Assembly: GCA_938038825.1 (NCBI GenBank)
Contig: CALHST010000299.1
Location: 1-18,011, forward strand
Direction of reading: 5' to 3'
From: an uncultured Paracoccaceae bacterium
GTDB lineage: Bacteria; Pseudomonadota; Alphaproteobacteria; Rhodobacterales; Rhodobacteraceae
Length of the DNA stretch: 18,011 nt
Shown: positions 1 through 8,066 of the stretch, piece after piece
How the letters are laid out: every line of letters begins with the position of its first letter
Position numbering within the stretch: the first letter of the stretch is position 1
The notes under the pieces: generated by a model
Told to the model about the DNA's origin: nothing
Database searches by the model: none
Seen by the model: only the letters and a program-made list of their open reading frames with translations
Translations under genes and position numbers: made by a program

Positions 1-135
1 GAACGTGTTCTGAAAAGTTTAGGCAACAGCACAGGTGTGACCGCGGACTTGGACATCACCTTGCTGTTTGAAAACGGTCAGACGCGGCTTGGGTTTATCC
101 CGCTTGGGCCTGCGCCCAGCATGATTGTACGGTAA
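1..135 (+). CDS. C-terminal end of a DUF2125-type protein (partial)
   Basis: The plus strand is open in frame 1 from the first base to a TAA at 133-135, giving the last 44 residues of a gene that begins left of the window. The tail reads LLFENGQTRLGFIPLGPAP and then ends in MIVR. An F-x-(D/N)-G stretch followed by LG-x-IPLGPAP close to the C-terminus is how I remember DUF2125 proteins of Rhodobacterales ending. Those are envelope proteins of unknown function. The gene converges on the extensin-like gene with only 25 bases between the two stop codons, and no hairpin is visible there. The DUF2125 call rests on this short tail and on its neighbourhood with extensin, tyrA and hisC, so it is likely but not certain. 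Confidence 0.6.
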   Translation, partial: ERVLKSLGNSTGVTADLDITLLFENGQTRLGFIPLGPAPSMIVR

Positions 136-160
136 TGACCCCCTGTTGGAACCGTCCGTC

Positions 161-961
161 TTAACGACAGAAGGGACCAGAGCGATAGCGTGCCGTATCG
201 AAGTGGAAATGGTCTTTGTGAAACCTGTCCGAATTTGGGCCCAGAACAGTTCCAAATGGACCACAGGCCCCTTTGTGCATGCGCCGCAGTGCCTTAGAGG
301 TGCTGCGCCCGGTCCATCCCTTTAGAACTGAGATCTGATCTCCGCTTTTGAGAACAAAGCCAGAAATGTCGATGGCTCGGCCTTTTCCGTGTTCAGATAT
401 TTTCGCACCTTTTTGGTTGTTGCGGGTGCGACATGCATAATGTGCGGCGACTTTCAATCTGGCCAAGCCGCCACCTTTACTGGACAAGGCCGGTTTGGCG
501 CTGTTGTTGATCCATGTTTTCAGTGCTTTGGCCGTGCCGCAATCCATCACGGACTGCTGGGTCAAACCGACACCCGAGACAGAGCGCACTTTAACCGCGT
601 TTTTGACTCCGCATCCGTTTATGCGTCCGGGGACAAGCCCAACGACGTCGCCCTGAATATCAGGATCCCCGCAAACGGCACCTTTTCGACGAGCGCGGCG
701 TTTGGCCAAAGCCTTTTGTTCAATCTGGGCGGGGCGCAAAGTGGGTCGTAACGACAAGGATGCGGCAAAAATGGAACTGGTGGGCTGTGCTGTATTGGGA
801 CCATCCCGCAAAATGGCCGGATCCGGGCGCGTCACAGGCACCACAACAGACACTGACCCCAAGCGCACAGTTTCAGTCACAGGAGGGCGCAATGATGATT
901 CCGGTGCTTGCGCCAAGGCGGCGCAGGCACATGCCATGAAAACCACCGCCAAACGTATCAT
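161..961 (-). CDS. Extensin-like C-terminal family protein, exported, M15-peptidase-like
   Basis: This is a 266-residue protein. Residues 1 to about 18 form a signal peptide (MIRLAVVFMACACAALAQA), so the product is probably exported to the periplasm. A low-complexity linker rich in R, P and K follows to about residue 95. The extensin-like C domain then covers about 96-266 with six cysteines (97, 117, 141, 177, 233, 265), likely disulfide-bonded. The signature SEHGKGRAIDI places H191 and D198, and DHFHFD near the end supplies H251/H253. This H..D..H arrangement resembles the zinc ligands of M15/VanY-type peptidoglycan carboxypeptidases, which suggests a cell-wall role; that role is inference. 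The ATG at 961 overlaps the tyrA stop as ATGA, so translation is probably coupled. It is the last gene of the hisC-tyrA operon, and its link to aromatic amino-acid synthesis looks positional rather than functional. Confidence 0.88.
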   Translation of the reverse strand: MIRLAVVFMACACAALAQAPESSLRPPVTETVRLGSVSVVVPVTRPDPAILRDGPNTAQPTSSIFAASLSLRPTLRPAQIEQKALAKRRARRKGAVCGDPDIQGDVVGLVPGRINGCGVKNAVKVRSVSGVGLTQQSVMDCGTAKALKTWINNSAKPALSSKGGGLARLKVAAHYACRTRNNQKGAKISEHGKGRAIDISGFVLKSGDQISVLKGWTGRSTSKALRRMHKGACGPFGTVLGPNSDRFHKDHFHFDTARYRSGPFCR

Positions 962-1869
962 GTTTTTGACCGCCCAAAGTTTGGGGCATCTGTATCTTGG
1001 CCCGCTTCAATAATCCCACGGCGCACTGCGCGCGTTCGGGTAAAATAGTCGAACAGATGGTCGCCATCCCCTTTGCGGATCGCGCGTTGCAACGCAAAAA
1101 GTTCTTCCGTAAATCGCCCCAGAATTTCAAGTGTCGCGTCTTTGTTTGTCATGAACACATCACGCCACATCGTGGGATCAGAGGCCGCAATACGGGTAAA
1201 ATCCCGAAAACCGGCAGCGGAATATTTGATCACTTCGCTATCGGTCACTTTGCGCAAATCATCCGCCACACCAACCATCGTGTAGGCAATCAAGTGCGGG
1301 ATATGGCTAACCACGGCGCAGACACGGTCATGGTGGTCAATATCCATTTGATCGGTCATGGACCCAAGGGCATGCCAATATTCTTCGACGCGCGCCACGA
1401 CCTGAGGATCCGCTTTGTCAGGCACAATCAAGCACCAGCGATTGTCAAACAGCTCGGCGAAGCCAGATTTGGGGCCACTGTGTTCGGTCCCTGCCATCGG
1501 GTGCGTCCCGACAAAATGCACGTCACTTGGCAAGTGCGGCATCACGGCGTTGAACACATCCCGTTTGACTGACCCAACATCAATCACCGTAGCGCCGGGT
1601 TTTAGCCCTTTAGCAATGTCTTTCATCACCGCGCCAATGGCCCCAACCGGCACAGCGAGCACAATCAGATCAGCGTCTTTTACGGCATCCAGGGCGCTGT
1701 CACACACTATGTCACAAAATCCCAAATCGCGTGTCACATCACGGCTGGCTTGTGATTGCGCAAAGCCTGAAATAGTTCCGGCAACACCGTTACGTTTCAT
1801 GGCCCAAGCCATGGATCCCGCAATCAACCCAAGGCCGATCAACGCGACACGGTCGTAAATGATGCTCAT
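958..1869 (-). CDS. tyrA: Prephenate/arogenate dehydrogenase
   Basis: This cytoplasmic enzyme of tyrosine synthesis oxidatively decarboxylates prephenate (or arogenate) with NAD(P). The protein has 303 residues from the chosen start. A Rossmann motif GLGLIAGS lies at 12-19. The family motif GTHPMAGTEHSG lies at 121-132, with H123 and H130, and SHIPH lies at 188-192. The helical C-terminal signature GFRDFTRIAASDPTMW starts at about 220. I start at the ATG at 1869 because it overlaps the hisC stop as ATGA. An in-frame ATG five codons upstream (1884) would put MAERD before the conserved strand and lie inside hisC. The C-terminus is plain, with no ACT domain or chorismate mutase fusion visible. 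Whether the substrate is prephenate or arogenate cannot be told by eye. Confidence 0.93.
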   Translation of the reverse strand: MSIIYDRVALIGLGLIAGSMAWAMKRNGVAGTISGFAQSQASRDVTRDLGFCDIVCDSALDAVKDADLIVLAVPVGAIGAVMKDIAKGLKPGATVIDVGSVKRDVFNAVMPHLPSDVHFVGTHPMAGTEHSGPKSGFAELFDNRWCLIVPDKADPQVVARVEEYWHALGSMTDQMDIDHHDRVCAVVSHIPHLIAYTMVGVADDLRKVTDSEVIKYSAAGFRDFTRIAASDPTMWRDVFMTNKDATLEILGRFTEELFALQRAIRKGDGDHLFDYFTRTRAVRRGIIEAGQDTDAPNFGRSKT

Positions 1870-2948
1870 GTCCCGCTCCGCCATTGCCTTAGAACGTCGA
1901 TAACGCGCCCCGTTTGGTCTGCATCCCCTACTGTTATGCGTAAGGCTTCTGGGAAGCCATAGCCAGCAACGCGGCGTACTAAAATGCCATCTGCATTTAG
2001 TGCGGCTTCGGCGTTGTCTGCTTCGGAGCTATCCGCAAATCGGGCGAGCACAAAATTGCCGTGCGGGTCATCACAAAAGACGCCCAATTGACGCAAAGCG
2101 CCCACCAATCGGGCGCGTTGGTCTGCATTCAATGCGGCACAATCTTTGACCCACTGCGTGTCGCGCACGGCTGCTTCGGCGGCGGCCAATTGAACAACTG
2201 ACAGGTTAAACGGCTGGCGAATGCGGGTCATCACGTCGATCAGGTCTTTCGGGCCGTACCCCCATCCAATGCGCAATCCGCCCAGCCCGTAAATCTTGGA
2301 AAACGTGCGGGTCATAAGGACGTTGGGTCGAGTCCGGGCAAGCGCCGCACCGCCATCGTAGCCGTCGGCATATTCCGTATAGGCCCCGTCGATCACCAGA
2401 ATAACGTATTCGGGCAACCCATCTGCCAAGCGGGCGAGGTCGCTTTCGGAAATCATCGTACCAGTTGGGTTGGCGGGGTTGGCCAAAAGAACCACGCGCG
2501 TCTGCTTCGTCACTGCTGCGAGCATCGCATCCACATCCACTATGCGATCTGTTTCTGGCGCGATTACGGGTGTGGCCCCAGCCATTTTGGCCAAGATGGG
2601 GTACATCGAAAAACCATGCTCGGGGTACAGGATCTCGTCTCCGGGGCCGGAAAAGGCTTGTGTGACGAACTGCAAAACCTCATCCGAGCCGACACCGCAA
2701 ATGACGCGTTCCGGGTCCAAATTCCACACATCGCCAATCGCAGCGCGCAAGCCTGCGTGATCTGTCGAGGGATACAGATGCACGCCTGTCGCAGCCTCTG
2801 TCAGGGCGTTGGTCGCCGAAGCAGGCGCGCCCAAAGGGTTTTCATTTGAACTGAGTTTTAGCACATCATCCCGCCCGGAAAGGGTCGACTTGCCCCCCAC
2901 GTATAGGTCGATATCCAGTATTCCCGGCTGCGGTGTTATCTGTGACAT
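1866..2948 (-). CDS. hisC: Histidinol-phosphate / aromatic aminotransferase (fold type I PLP enzyme)
   Basis: This PLP-dependent aminotransferase has 360 residues, close to the usual HisC length. Seen in the sequence: LSSNENPLG near the N-terminus, NPANPTG at 157-163, D187 for the pyridine nitrogen, the Schiff-base lysine K218 in TFSKIYGLGG, and R226 in LRIGWGY for the substrate carboxylate or phosphate. The canonical reaction is imidazole acetol-phosphate to histidinol phosphate. Because the next gene is tyrA, the enzyme may also, or mainly, transaminate prephenate or aromatic 2-oxo acids; that is inference from context. I use ATG 2948. An in-frame TTG at 2957 would add MDA, but it has no usefully spaced Shine-Dalgarno. 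It is the first gene of the hisC-tyrA-extensin operon and diverges from the yqiJ-like gene across 176 bases. Confidence 0.93.
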   Translation of the reverse strand: MSQITPQPGILDIDLYVGGKSTLSGRDDVLKLSSNENPLGAPASATNALTEAATGVHLYPSTDHAGLRAAIGDVWNLDPERVICGVGSDEVLQFVTQAFSGPGDEILYPEHGFSMYPILAKMAGATPVIAPETDRIVDVDAMLAAVTKQTRVVLLANPANPTGTMISESDLARLADGLPEYVILVIDGAYTEYADGYDGGAALARTRPNVLMTRTFSKIYGLGGLRIGWGYGPKDLIDVMTRIRQPFNLSVVQLAAAEAAVRDTQWVKDCAALNADQRARLVGALRQLGVFCDDPHGNFVLARFADSSEADNAEAALNADGILVRRVAGYGFPEALRITVGDADQTGRVIDVLRQWRSGT

Positions 2949-3124
2949 GGCGTCCAAAGCCCTACGTTTTTCAGTGCCTTCTTATCGCCGGCATGGTGCC
3001 ATGAAAAGCGACAAAGCCCATGGCAATGACGCAGTTGCGCACCAGATTTCCGCGTCGCACCCTTGTAACGGGAACGTGAATACCCATATTTAATGTATAC
3101 CACCGCATACAATTGAAGGATTCC

Positions 3125-3832
3125 ATGACCGATCTTCTTTTCGCACCATACATGACCCCGTTCGCTGTCGCGCTTGGCCTGTTGTTTGGCCTCATGACAT
3201 TGGAATTGATTGCCGCCCTGTTGGGGGGCACGCTTATGGGACTTGGGGGCGGAGAGGCAGATCTGGACGTTGATGTCGACGTTGATGTCAATGTGGACAT
3301 GGGTTTCGACGCGGAAGTGGACATTGATGCAGATGTCGATGCCGCTGAAGCAGTGGATAGTGATGTGAGCGCCGGTGGTTTGGCCAGCGTTTTGGGAATG
3401 GGAAAAGTGCCGTTCCTTATCTGGCTTGGCGCATTCTTGTTGGCCTATGGGCTTGGTGGTTACTTGTTGCAAAGCATGCTGATGCAAACCTTTGGCTGGG
3501 CTTTGCCTGCGCCTGTCGCAGGGCTTGGATTGGTGCCTGTTGGTCTTGGGTTCGCCCGCCAATTTGGCGGCTTATTTGCGCGGCTCATTCCGAAAACCGA
3601 AAGCTCGGCTTTGTCGGAAAATCATTTGGGACGCACGCGCGGTGTGGTGACTGTGGGCACTGCTGCACGTGGTAAACCGGCACAAGTGCGGATCACCGAT
3701 AGGCACGGCAATTTCCACTATGTTCAAGCTGAACCCGTGGATGATACCGCCATGATCGCCCAGGGAACTGAAGTCTTGGTGTTGCGCAAGATGCGCACAG
3801 ACACTTATCGGATCACGGCTTTGCCCGGATAG
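3125..3832 (+). CDS. yqiJ: YqiJ-like inner-membrane protein with OB-fold (DUF1449 type)
   Basis: The protein has 235 residues. One or two hydrophobic segments lie at about 10-40, an aspartate-rich alternating tract at 46-81, further membrane segments at about 95-115 and 128-150, and a soluble C-terminal beta domain at about 165-232 (GRTRGVVTVGTAARGKPAQVRITD), as in the OB-fold domain of the YqiJ/NfeD-like group. In many proteobacteria YqiJ sits directly before the flotillin YqiK, exactly as here. NfeD-type partners are thought to organise flotillin-containing membrane patches. The start is the ATG at 3125, preceded by GAAGGA at 3115-3120. An upstream in-frame TTG at 3113 would fall on that Shine-Dalgarno and is rejected. 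There are 76 bases to yqiK with no terminator, so the pair is probably one operon. Biochemical function is unknown. Confidence 0.85.
   Translation: MTDLLFAPYMTPFAVALGLLFGLMTLELIAALLGGTLMGLGGGEADLDVDVDVDVNVDMGFDAEVDIDADVDAAEAVDSDVSAGGLASVLGMGKVPFLIWLGAFLLAYGLGGYLLQSMLMQTFGWALPAPVAGLGLVPVGLGFARQFGGLFARLIPKTESSALSENHLGRTRGVVTVGTAARGKPAQVRITDRHGNFHYVQAEPVDDTAMIAQGTEVLVLRKMRTDTYRITALPG
3260..3367 (+). repeat. Aspartate-rich alternating repeat tract inside the yqiJ-like gene
   Basis: Residues 46-81 of the YqiJ-like protein alternate aspartate with a small hydrophobic residue (DLDVDVDVDVNVD, then DAEVDIDADVD). The DNA is a degenerate hexamer repeat of the type GATGTN/GACGTT. The tract carries about 15 acidic residues and links the first membrane segment to the second. 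It could be a cation-binding or spacer strand. Slippage of such a repeat would change its length without shifting the frame. The tract is plainly visible; any metal binding is inference. Confidence 0.85.
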
Positions 3833-3908
3833 CGCCCGGCACACACCGTAAAATCGTCACGTCACAATACTACTTTAACTTTAACCATTGGCACATGGAG
3901 GGACACCT

Positions 3909-5612
3909 ATGCCTGTACCAAATTTTGTAATTATCGCTGGCTCTATTCTAGCATTCATTCTTCTTATCGGATTGGTCATGGGACGGCTGTATCGCCGAGC
4001 CACCCGCGAAGTCAGCTTGGTGAAAACCGGTGCCGGCGGGAAAAAAGTCATCATGGATGGCGGCACAATCGTCGTTCCTTTGCTGCACGAAATCAGCCCA
4101 GTGAACATGAAGACCTTACGCCTTGAAGTCGCGCGCCAGAATGATCAGGCCTTGATCACCAAAGACCGTATGCGAGTTGATGTGGGCGTGGAATTCTATG
4201 TCTCGGTTAACGCCACAATCGAAGGCGTGTCCCGCGCCGCGCAAACGCTTGGGGATCGGACGTTCTTTGTCGATCAACTGCGTGAAATGATCGAAGGGAA
4301 ACTTGTGGATGGTTTGCGCTCGGTTGCGGCACAGATGACCATGGACGAGTTGCACGAAAACCGCGCTGAGTTTGTGCAAGAAGTGCAGAACGCCGTATCC
4401 GAAGACTTGCTGAAAAACGGTCTTGAACTGGAATCCGTCTCCTTAACTGCGCTGGACCAGACTCCGTTCGAAGCACTGGACGAGAACAACGCCTTTAACG
4501 CCGTTGGTATGCGTAAACTGGCCGAGGTGATTGCGAAGTCCAAGAAAGAGCGCGCCGAGATTGATGCGGATGCCGAAGTGTCGGTGCGTCGTGCCGCGAT
4601 GGAAGCGGAACGTCTGAAGTATCAGATCGAAAAGGACGAACAGGAAGCCAAGATCGAACAGGTCCAGCAGGTTGAAACCCTGCGTGCGGCCCAGCAGTCC
4701 GAGATTGCGCAGCGTCAGCAACAGGCTGAACAGATGTCCGAAAAGGCCCGCATCGCCCGCGAAGAAGCTATTCGTGCCGCGGAAATCGAGCGGGATCGCA
4801 ATCTGCGCGAAGCAGAGATCGCGAAAGAGCGTCAGTTGGAGGTCGCCGATCAGGAACGTCAGATCATTATTGCGACCAAGTCCGAAGAAGAAAGCCGTGC
4901 ACGCGCCTCTGCAGACCTTGCCCGCGCCGAAGCCACCAAAGCGATGGAGGCCGTTGTGACCGCAAAGTCCGTAGCCGAAGCGGAACGGACGAAGCAGATT
5001 GCCTTGATCGAAGCTGCGCGTGAGGCGGAGCGTGAAGCCACCGCCGTGCGGCTGGAAGCGCAAGCGCACAAAGACGCCGCACAGGACCGCGCCGAAGCCA
5101 CCCGCGAAAAAGCGCAGGCCGAAGCTGATGCGCTGACCATCCAAGCGGCTGCGAAAAAGGCCGACATGCTGGCCGAGGCTGAAGGGCGCCGCGCAATCAC
5201 AGATTCCGAAAACGCGCTGTCGGATGCGATTATCGAGATGAAAATTGCCCTCGCACGTTTGGAAGCCATGCCCGAGATTGTCGCGCAGATGGTCAAGCCT
5301 GCCGAGAAAATCGACAGTATCAAGATCCATCAGGTCTCTGGTCTGGGCGGTGCGCAAGGTGGCGGTTCAACGACGGCCAGCACTGGCGACAAGCCTGTGG
5401 TGAACCAAGCGTTGGATTCGATCCTTGGCATGGCCGTGCAAATGCCCGCACTGAAAAAGCTGGGCGATGAACTGGGTCTTAGCATGGAAAACGGCATCGC
5501 CGCTGCGACATCGGGTGCGATGGACGGCAAGGTGACGCCGAAAGTGCCAGAAATCGAAGATATGCCTATCGAGGATGTAACGGTTGAAGAAACCGCTAAA
5601 TCAGTTAACTAA
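3909..5612 (+). CDS. yqiK: Flotillin family protein (SPFH/PHB domain)
   Basis: This membrane scaffold protein has 567 residues. One N-terminal transmembrane segment (about 5-25, FVIIAGSILAFILLIGLVMG) anchors it. An SPFH/PHB domain follows at about 30-190 (VSLVKTGAGGKKVIMDGG, then ITKDRMRVDVGVEFYVSV). A long charged coiled coil at about 200-460 is dominated by E, A, R and Q heptads (ERQLEVADQERQ, AEATREKAQAEADA), typical of flotillin oligomerisation. The C-terminal tail has a glycine-rich linker (GLGGAQGGGS) and a hydrophobic-amphipathic stretch. Flotillins assemble into oligomeric scaffolds in ordered membrane domains. The start is ATG 3909, with GGAGGGA at 3897-3903 five bases upstream. A TTG at 3888 opens the frame further but has no ribosome site. 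A terminator follows 18 bases after the stop. Confidence 0.92.
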   Translation: MPVPNFVIIAGSILAFILLIGLVMGRLYRRATREVSLVKTGAGGKKVIMDGGTIVVPLLHEISPVNMKTLRLEVARQNDQALITKDRMRVDVGVEFYVSVNATIEGVSRAAQTLGDRTFFVDQLREMIEGKLVDGLRSVAAQMTMDELHENRAEFVQEVQNAVSEDLLKNGLELESVSLTALDQTPFEALDENNAFNAVGMRKLAEVIAKSKKERAEIDADAEVSVRRAAMEAERLKYQIEKDEQEAKIEQVQQVETLRAAQQSEIAQRQQQAEQMSEKARIAREEAIRAAEIERDRNLREAEIAKERQLEVADQERQIIIATKSEEESRARASADLARAEATKAMEAVVTAKSVAEAERTKQIALIEAAREAEREATAVRLEAQAHKDAAQDRAEATREKAQAEADALTIQAAAKKADMLAEAEGRRAITDSENALSDAIIEMKIALARLEAMPEIVAQMVKPAEKIDSIKIHQVSGLGGAQGGGSTTASTGDKPVVNQALDSILGMAVQMPALKKLGDELGLSMENGIAAATSGAMDGKVTPKVPEIEDMPIEDVTVEETAKSVN

Positions 5613-5630
5613 ATCGGCATCCATTTATCC

Positions 5631-5666
5631 ACGGGGTCGCGACAATATCGTGGCCCCGTTTCTATT
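5631..5666 (+). terminator. Rho-independent terminator of the yqiJ-yqiK operon
   Basis: The left arm ACGGGGTCGCG (5631-5641) pairs with the right arm CGTGGCCCCGT (5649-5659) around the 7-base loop ACAATAT. This gives an 11-bp stem with two G-T wobbles, followed by TTCTATT. It lies 18 bases after the flotillin stop. On the minus strand the same hairpin is not followed by a T tract, so it should mainly act on plus-strand transcripts. It nevertheless lies just past the end of the converging sugar operon (5712) and could help stop it too. Confidence 0.8.
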
Positions 5667-5711
5667 CGGTGAAGATAACGCAGTTCAGGTCGTTGCCAGC
5701 CCGCGATTTTG

Positions 5712-6770
5712 TCACGCTTTCAACGCGTGCTGGTCCCCGTCAAAGAAGTGCAAGTTGTCATCGTTAAAGTGCAACCCGACAGTTTTGCCTTCGATGTCTT
5801 CCGTGGCGCCTGATGTGCGAACGGTCAAAACACCAAGTGCCCCGCAATCAATGTGGTGAAAAAAGTCCGCCCCTAGATATTCGCTGACTTGCACTACGCC
5901 GTTGCAATGCCCCTGATCGCCTGGGACCAAGGTTACATGTTCCGGGCGGATACCGACTTGCGTTGCCGGCGATTGTGTCGATGCGGTTAATGATCCACCA
6001 TTGTGCCCATCCAGCAGAAAACGCCCATTGTCAGTCGAACATGGCATCAGGTTCATCTTTGGACTGCCAATGAATTGCGCCACAAACACATTATCCGGAC
6101 TCTCGTACAGCTCTCGCGGAGAGCCAACTTGCATGATCTTGCCATCCTTCAAAACGACAATCCGATCTGCGAGAGTCATTGCCTCGACCTGATCATGGGT
6201 CACATAGACCATCGTGCTTTGCAGCGTTTTGTGCAGGCGCGCGATTTCAAACCGCATATCGACGCGCAACGACGCGTCCAGATTGGATAAGGGTTCGTCA
6301 AACAGGAACCCTTTGGGTTTGCGCACAATCGCGCGGCCAATCGCAACGCGTTGACGCTGCCCACCAGACAAGTCTTTTGGTCGCCGATCCAGATATTCGT
6401 TAAGCTTCAGGACATCTGCGACATCCGCAACTTTCTGGGTGACCTCTGCCTTGGGAACCCCGGCCGTGGTCAAGGCAAATCCCATGTTTTCTTCGACGCT
6501 CAGATGCGGGTACAGCGCATAGGATTGGAACACCATCGACAGTTCCCGCTCTGACGGCACTTTGTGTGTGACATCATCGCCATCCAGTAAGATCTGCCCG
6601 CGACTGGTTTCTTCAAGCCCCGCAATCATGCGCAACAGCGTGGATTTTCCACACCCGGACGGGCCAACAAAGATGATCAACTCACCGTCTTGAATATCAA
6701 GATCAATGCCTTTGATGACTTGGACATTGCCAAACCATTTTTCGACTGATTTTAGGCTGATAGACCCCAT
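5712..6770 (-). CDS. Carbohydrate ABC transporter ATP-binding protein (MalK/MsmK/UgpC type)
   Basis: This cytoplasmic ATPase subunit of the sugar importer has 352 residues. Visible motifs are Walker A GPSGCGKST (36-44), Q-loop Q82, signature LSGGQ (134-138), Walker B GFLFDE (154-159), D-loop SNLD and switch histidine H192 in VTHDQ. The DQVEAMTLADRIVVLKDG stretch and the C-terminal TOBE-like regulatory domain (about 235-352, with VGIRPEHVTL) place it in the MalK/MsmK/UgpC subfamily, which often serves di- and oligosaccharide or glycoside importers. It is the last gene of the operon, 15 bases after the hydrolase, with a GGGAAG ribosome site before ATG 6770. The substrate cannot be read from this subunit. 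Confidence 0.93.
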   Translation of the reverse strand: MGSISLKSVEKWFGNVQVIKGIDLDIQDGELIIFVGPSGCGKSTLLRMIAGLEETSRGQILLDGDDVTHKVPSERELSMVFQSYALYPHLSVEENMGFALTTAGVPKAEVTQKVADVADVLKLNEYLDRRPKDLSGGQRQRVAIGRAIVRKPKGFLFDEPLSNLDASLRVDMRFEIARLHKTLQSTMVYVTHDQVEAMTLADRIVVLKDGKIMQVGSPRELYESPDNVFVAQFIGSPKMNLMPCSTDNGRFLLDGHNGGSLTASTQSPATQVGIRPEHVTLVPGDQGHCNGVVQVSEYLGADFFHHIDCGALGVLTVRTSGATEDIEGKTVGLHFNDDNLHFFDGDQHALKA

Positions 6771-6785
6771 GATACTTCCCTTTTC

Positions 6786-8063
6786 TCAGGCCACGCCTTT
6801 AAGTTTCGTCTCGTGCTGCCATGAAAGCCACACAGCGGCCGTCCATGAAAAGTTGGCCCCGACACATCCTTCGCCCGTCAACGGGTTAAAGCATTCCCAA
6901 AAGCCGGATTTTTCAATCGCGCGGCACAGATCATCACGGATGTTCTTGGCAAGGCCCGCTTCGCCCTGTTCTGCCAGCCCCAGCGACGTCATATAATTCA
7001 TCTGTGGCCACACAGGCCCGCACCAATACCGCTGTGCCTCAAATTGCGCGGCATCCGGATCCCAACTGGGAAGCATATAATCAACCTTGCCCGCGATCCG
7101 TTCCAGGTTGCTTATGACACGTCTGCGCTGTTCAGGTGTCCCCGTATCAGCATAAAAGCACAACGCGCTGCAATTGCTGAAGCCACCCGAAAACGTGCCG
7201 GAACGAATGTCGCGCGCAGTAAAGGCCCCAAGATCGTCGTTCCAAAGGTAATCCGTTGCGGCTTCCCCTTTGACAATCCAACCTTTGATATCATCCAAAA
7301 CCGACGCAGGTTTTCCAAGCTCTTGCGCCATCGCCAAAAGATCCTTGTCCGCGCGCAGCAACACAAAATGAATATTGGGATCCGCCATCAAAAACGGCCC
7401 TTCATCGGTAAGCCGCCGCTGATTCCAATCGATGCTGTCACCAAATTGTACGATTGTAAGATACTTGTCATACTGCTCTTGGCTGGGTCGAAAGCTGGGA
7501 TCGACGTGCTTATTATCCATCCGTTTGTAGGGCGCCAAATCCGGGGCGACGGTCATCTGGTCCAGGCCGATGTTCCATTCCGGGCAATTGTCGCGACCGG
7601 TTTCCCAAGGGTGTACCGTTGCAACGATACCGTCAGCCGTACGGGCGCTGTGATACCACGCATGCCATGCGAAGATCCGATCAAACACTTGTGCTTTTCG
7701 CGCCTGGTTCTGCGCTGTGCCCGTTTGAGTCAACTGGCGTACGACAGTTGCAAGAACCGGCGGCTGTGAAACCCCTGTCGATGGGATTGGCCCCGGCGTT
7801 TTGCCCCATCGAGATGGGCCGGGAAAATAGCTTGGGTCATCCGAGCGAAAGATAATGCTTGGGATCATCCCGTCGGGCCATTGGCCTTCAAGAAGCGACG
7901 TAATTTCTGCCCAAGCACGGTCCATGTCATAGGTCGCAATACCCAGTGCAATGAAGGCGCTGTCCCAATTCCACTGATATGGATAAAGGCCTTCGGTCGG
8001 GATGGTGAAGCCACCGCGATCATTCTTGGCCAATGTATCAATGGCAGTTTGCATCAATGACAT
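6786..8063 (-). CDS. GH63/MGH1-like intracellular glycoside hydrolase
   Basis: The protein has 425 residues and no signal peptide, so it should act in the cytoplasm on imported substrate. It is an alpha/alpha-barrel glycosidase of the GH63/trehalase-like clan: YPYQWNWDSAF (28-37), QWPDGMIP (61-68), HPWETGRDN (151-159) and a C-terminal NPLTGEG..FSWTAAVWL block. D158 in WETGRDN fits the general acid, and E390 in WECFNPLTGEG fits the general base. The closest characterised relatives I can name are the bacterial mannosylglycerate and glucosylglycerate hydrolases of GH63; I cannot tell which glycoside is cleaved here. It starts 3 bases after the permease stop, with AAAGGA just upstream. The location inside an ABC importer operon supports import followed by hydrolysis. 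The family call is strong and the substrate is open. Confidence 0.85.
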   Translation of the reverse strand: MSLMQTAIDTLAKNDRGGFTIPTEGLYPYQWNWDSAFIALGIATYDMDRAWAEITSLLEGQWPDGMIPSIIFRSDDPSYFPGPSRWGKTPGPIPSTGVSQPPVLATVVRQLTQTGTAQNQARKAQVFDRIFAWHAWYHSARTADGIVATVHPWETGRDNCPEWNIGLDQMTVAPDLAPYKRMDNKHVDPSFRPSQEQYDKYLTIVQFGDSIDWNQRRLTDEGPFLMADPNIHFVLLRADKDLLAMAQELGKPASVLDDIKGWIVKGEAATDYLWNDDLGAFTARDIRSGTFSGGFSNCSALCFYADTGTPEQRRRVISNLERIAGKVDYMLPSWDPDAAQFEAQRYWCGPVWPQMNYMTSLGLAEQGEAGLAKNIRDDLCRAIEKSGFWECFNPLTGEGCVGANFSWTAAVWLSWQHETKLKGVA

Positions 8064-8066
8064 GAG

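Noticed and set aside
2971..3087. 38-codon minus-strand frame in the divergent hisC/yqiJ gap, ending 22 bases before the hisC start, a possible leader peptide
   Set aside because: It has no Shine-Dalgarno before its ATG, no run of His, Tyr or Phe codons and no attenuator hairpin. It could be chance or a remnant; conservation in relatives would decide.
3092..3113. GTATAC and a TACAAT-like box upstream of the yqiJ-like gene, similar to the site at 16011
   Set aside because: It has only one GTATAC, no paired -35 at a sensible distance, and the TACAAT box is too close to the start codon to leave a leader.
4443..5357. 304-codon antisense frame opposite the flotillin coiled coil
   Set aside because: It is a shadow of the E/A/R-rich codon pattern of the flotillin. 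The translation is F/G/R/L-rich with no domain pattern and no ribosome site.
5631..5666. The flotillin terminator as a fully bidirectional terminator for the sugar operon
   Set aside because: Read on the minus strand the stem is followed by GGATAAATGG rather than a T tract, so only a weak or partial effect is plausible.
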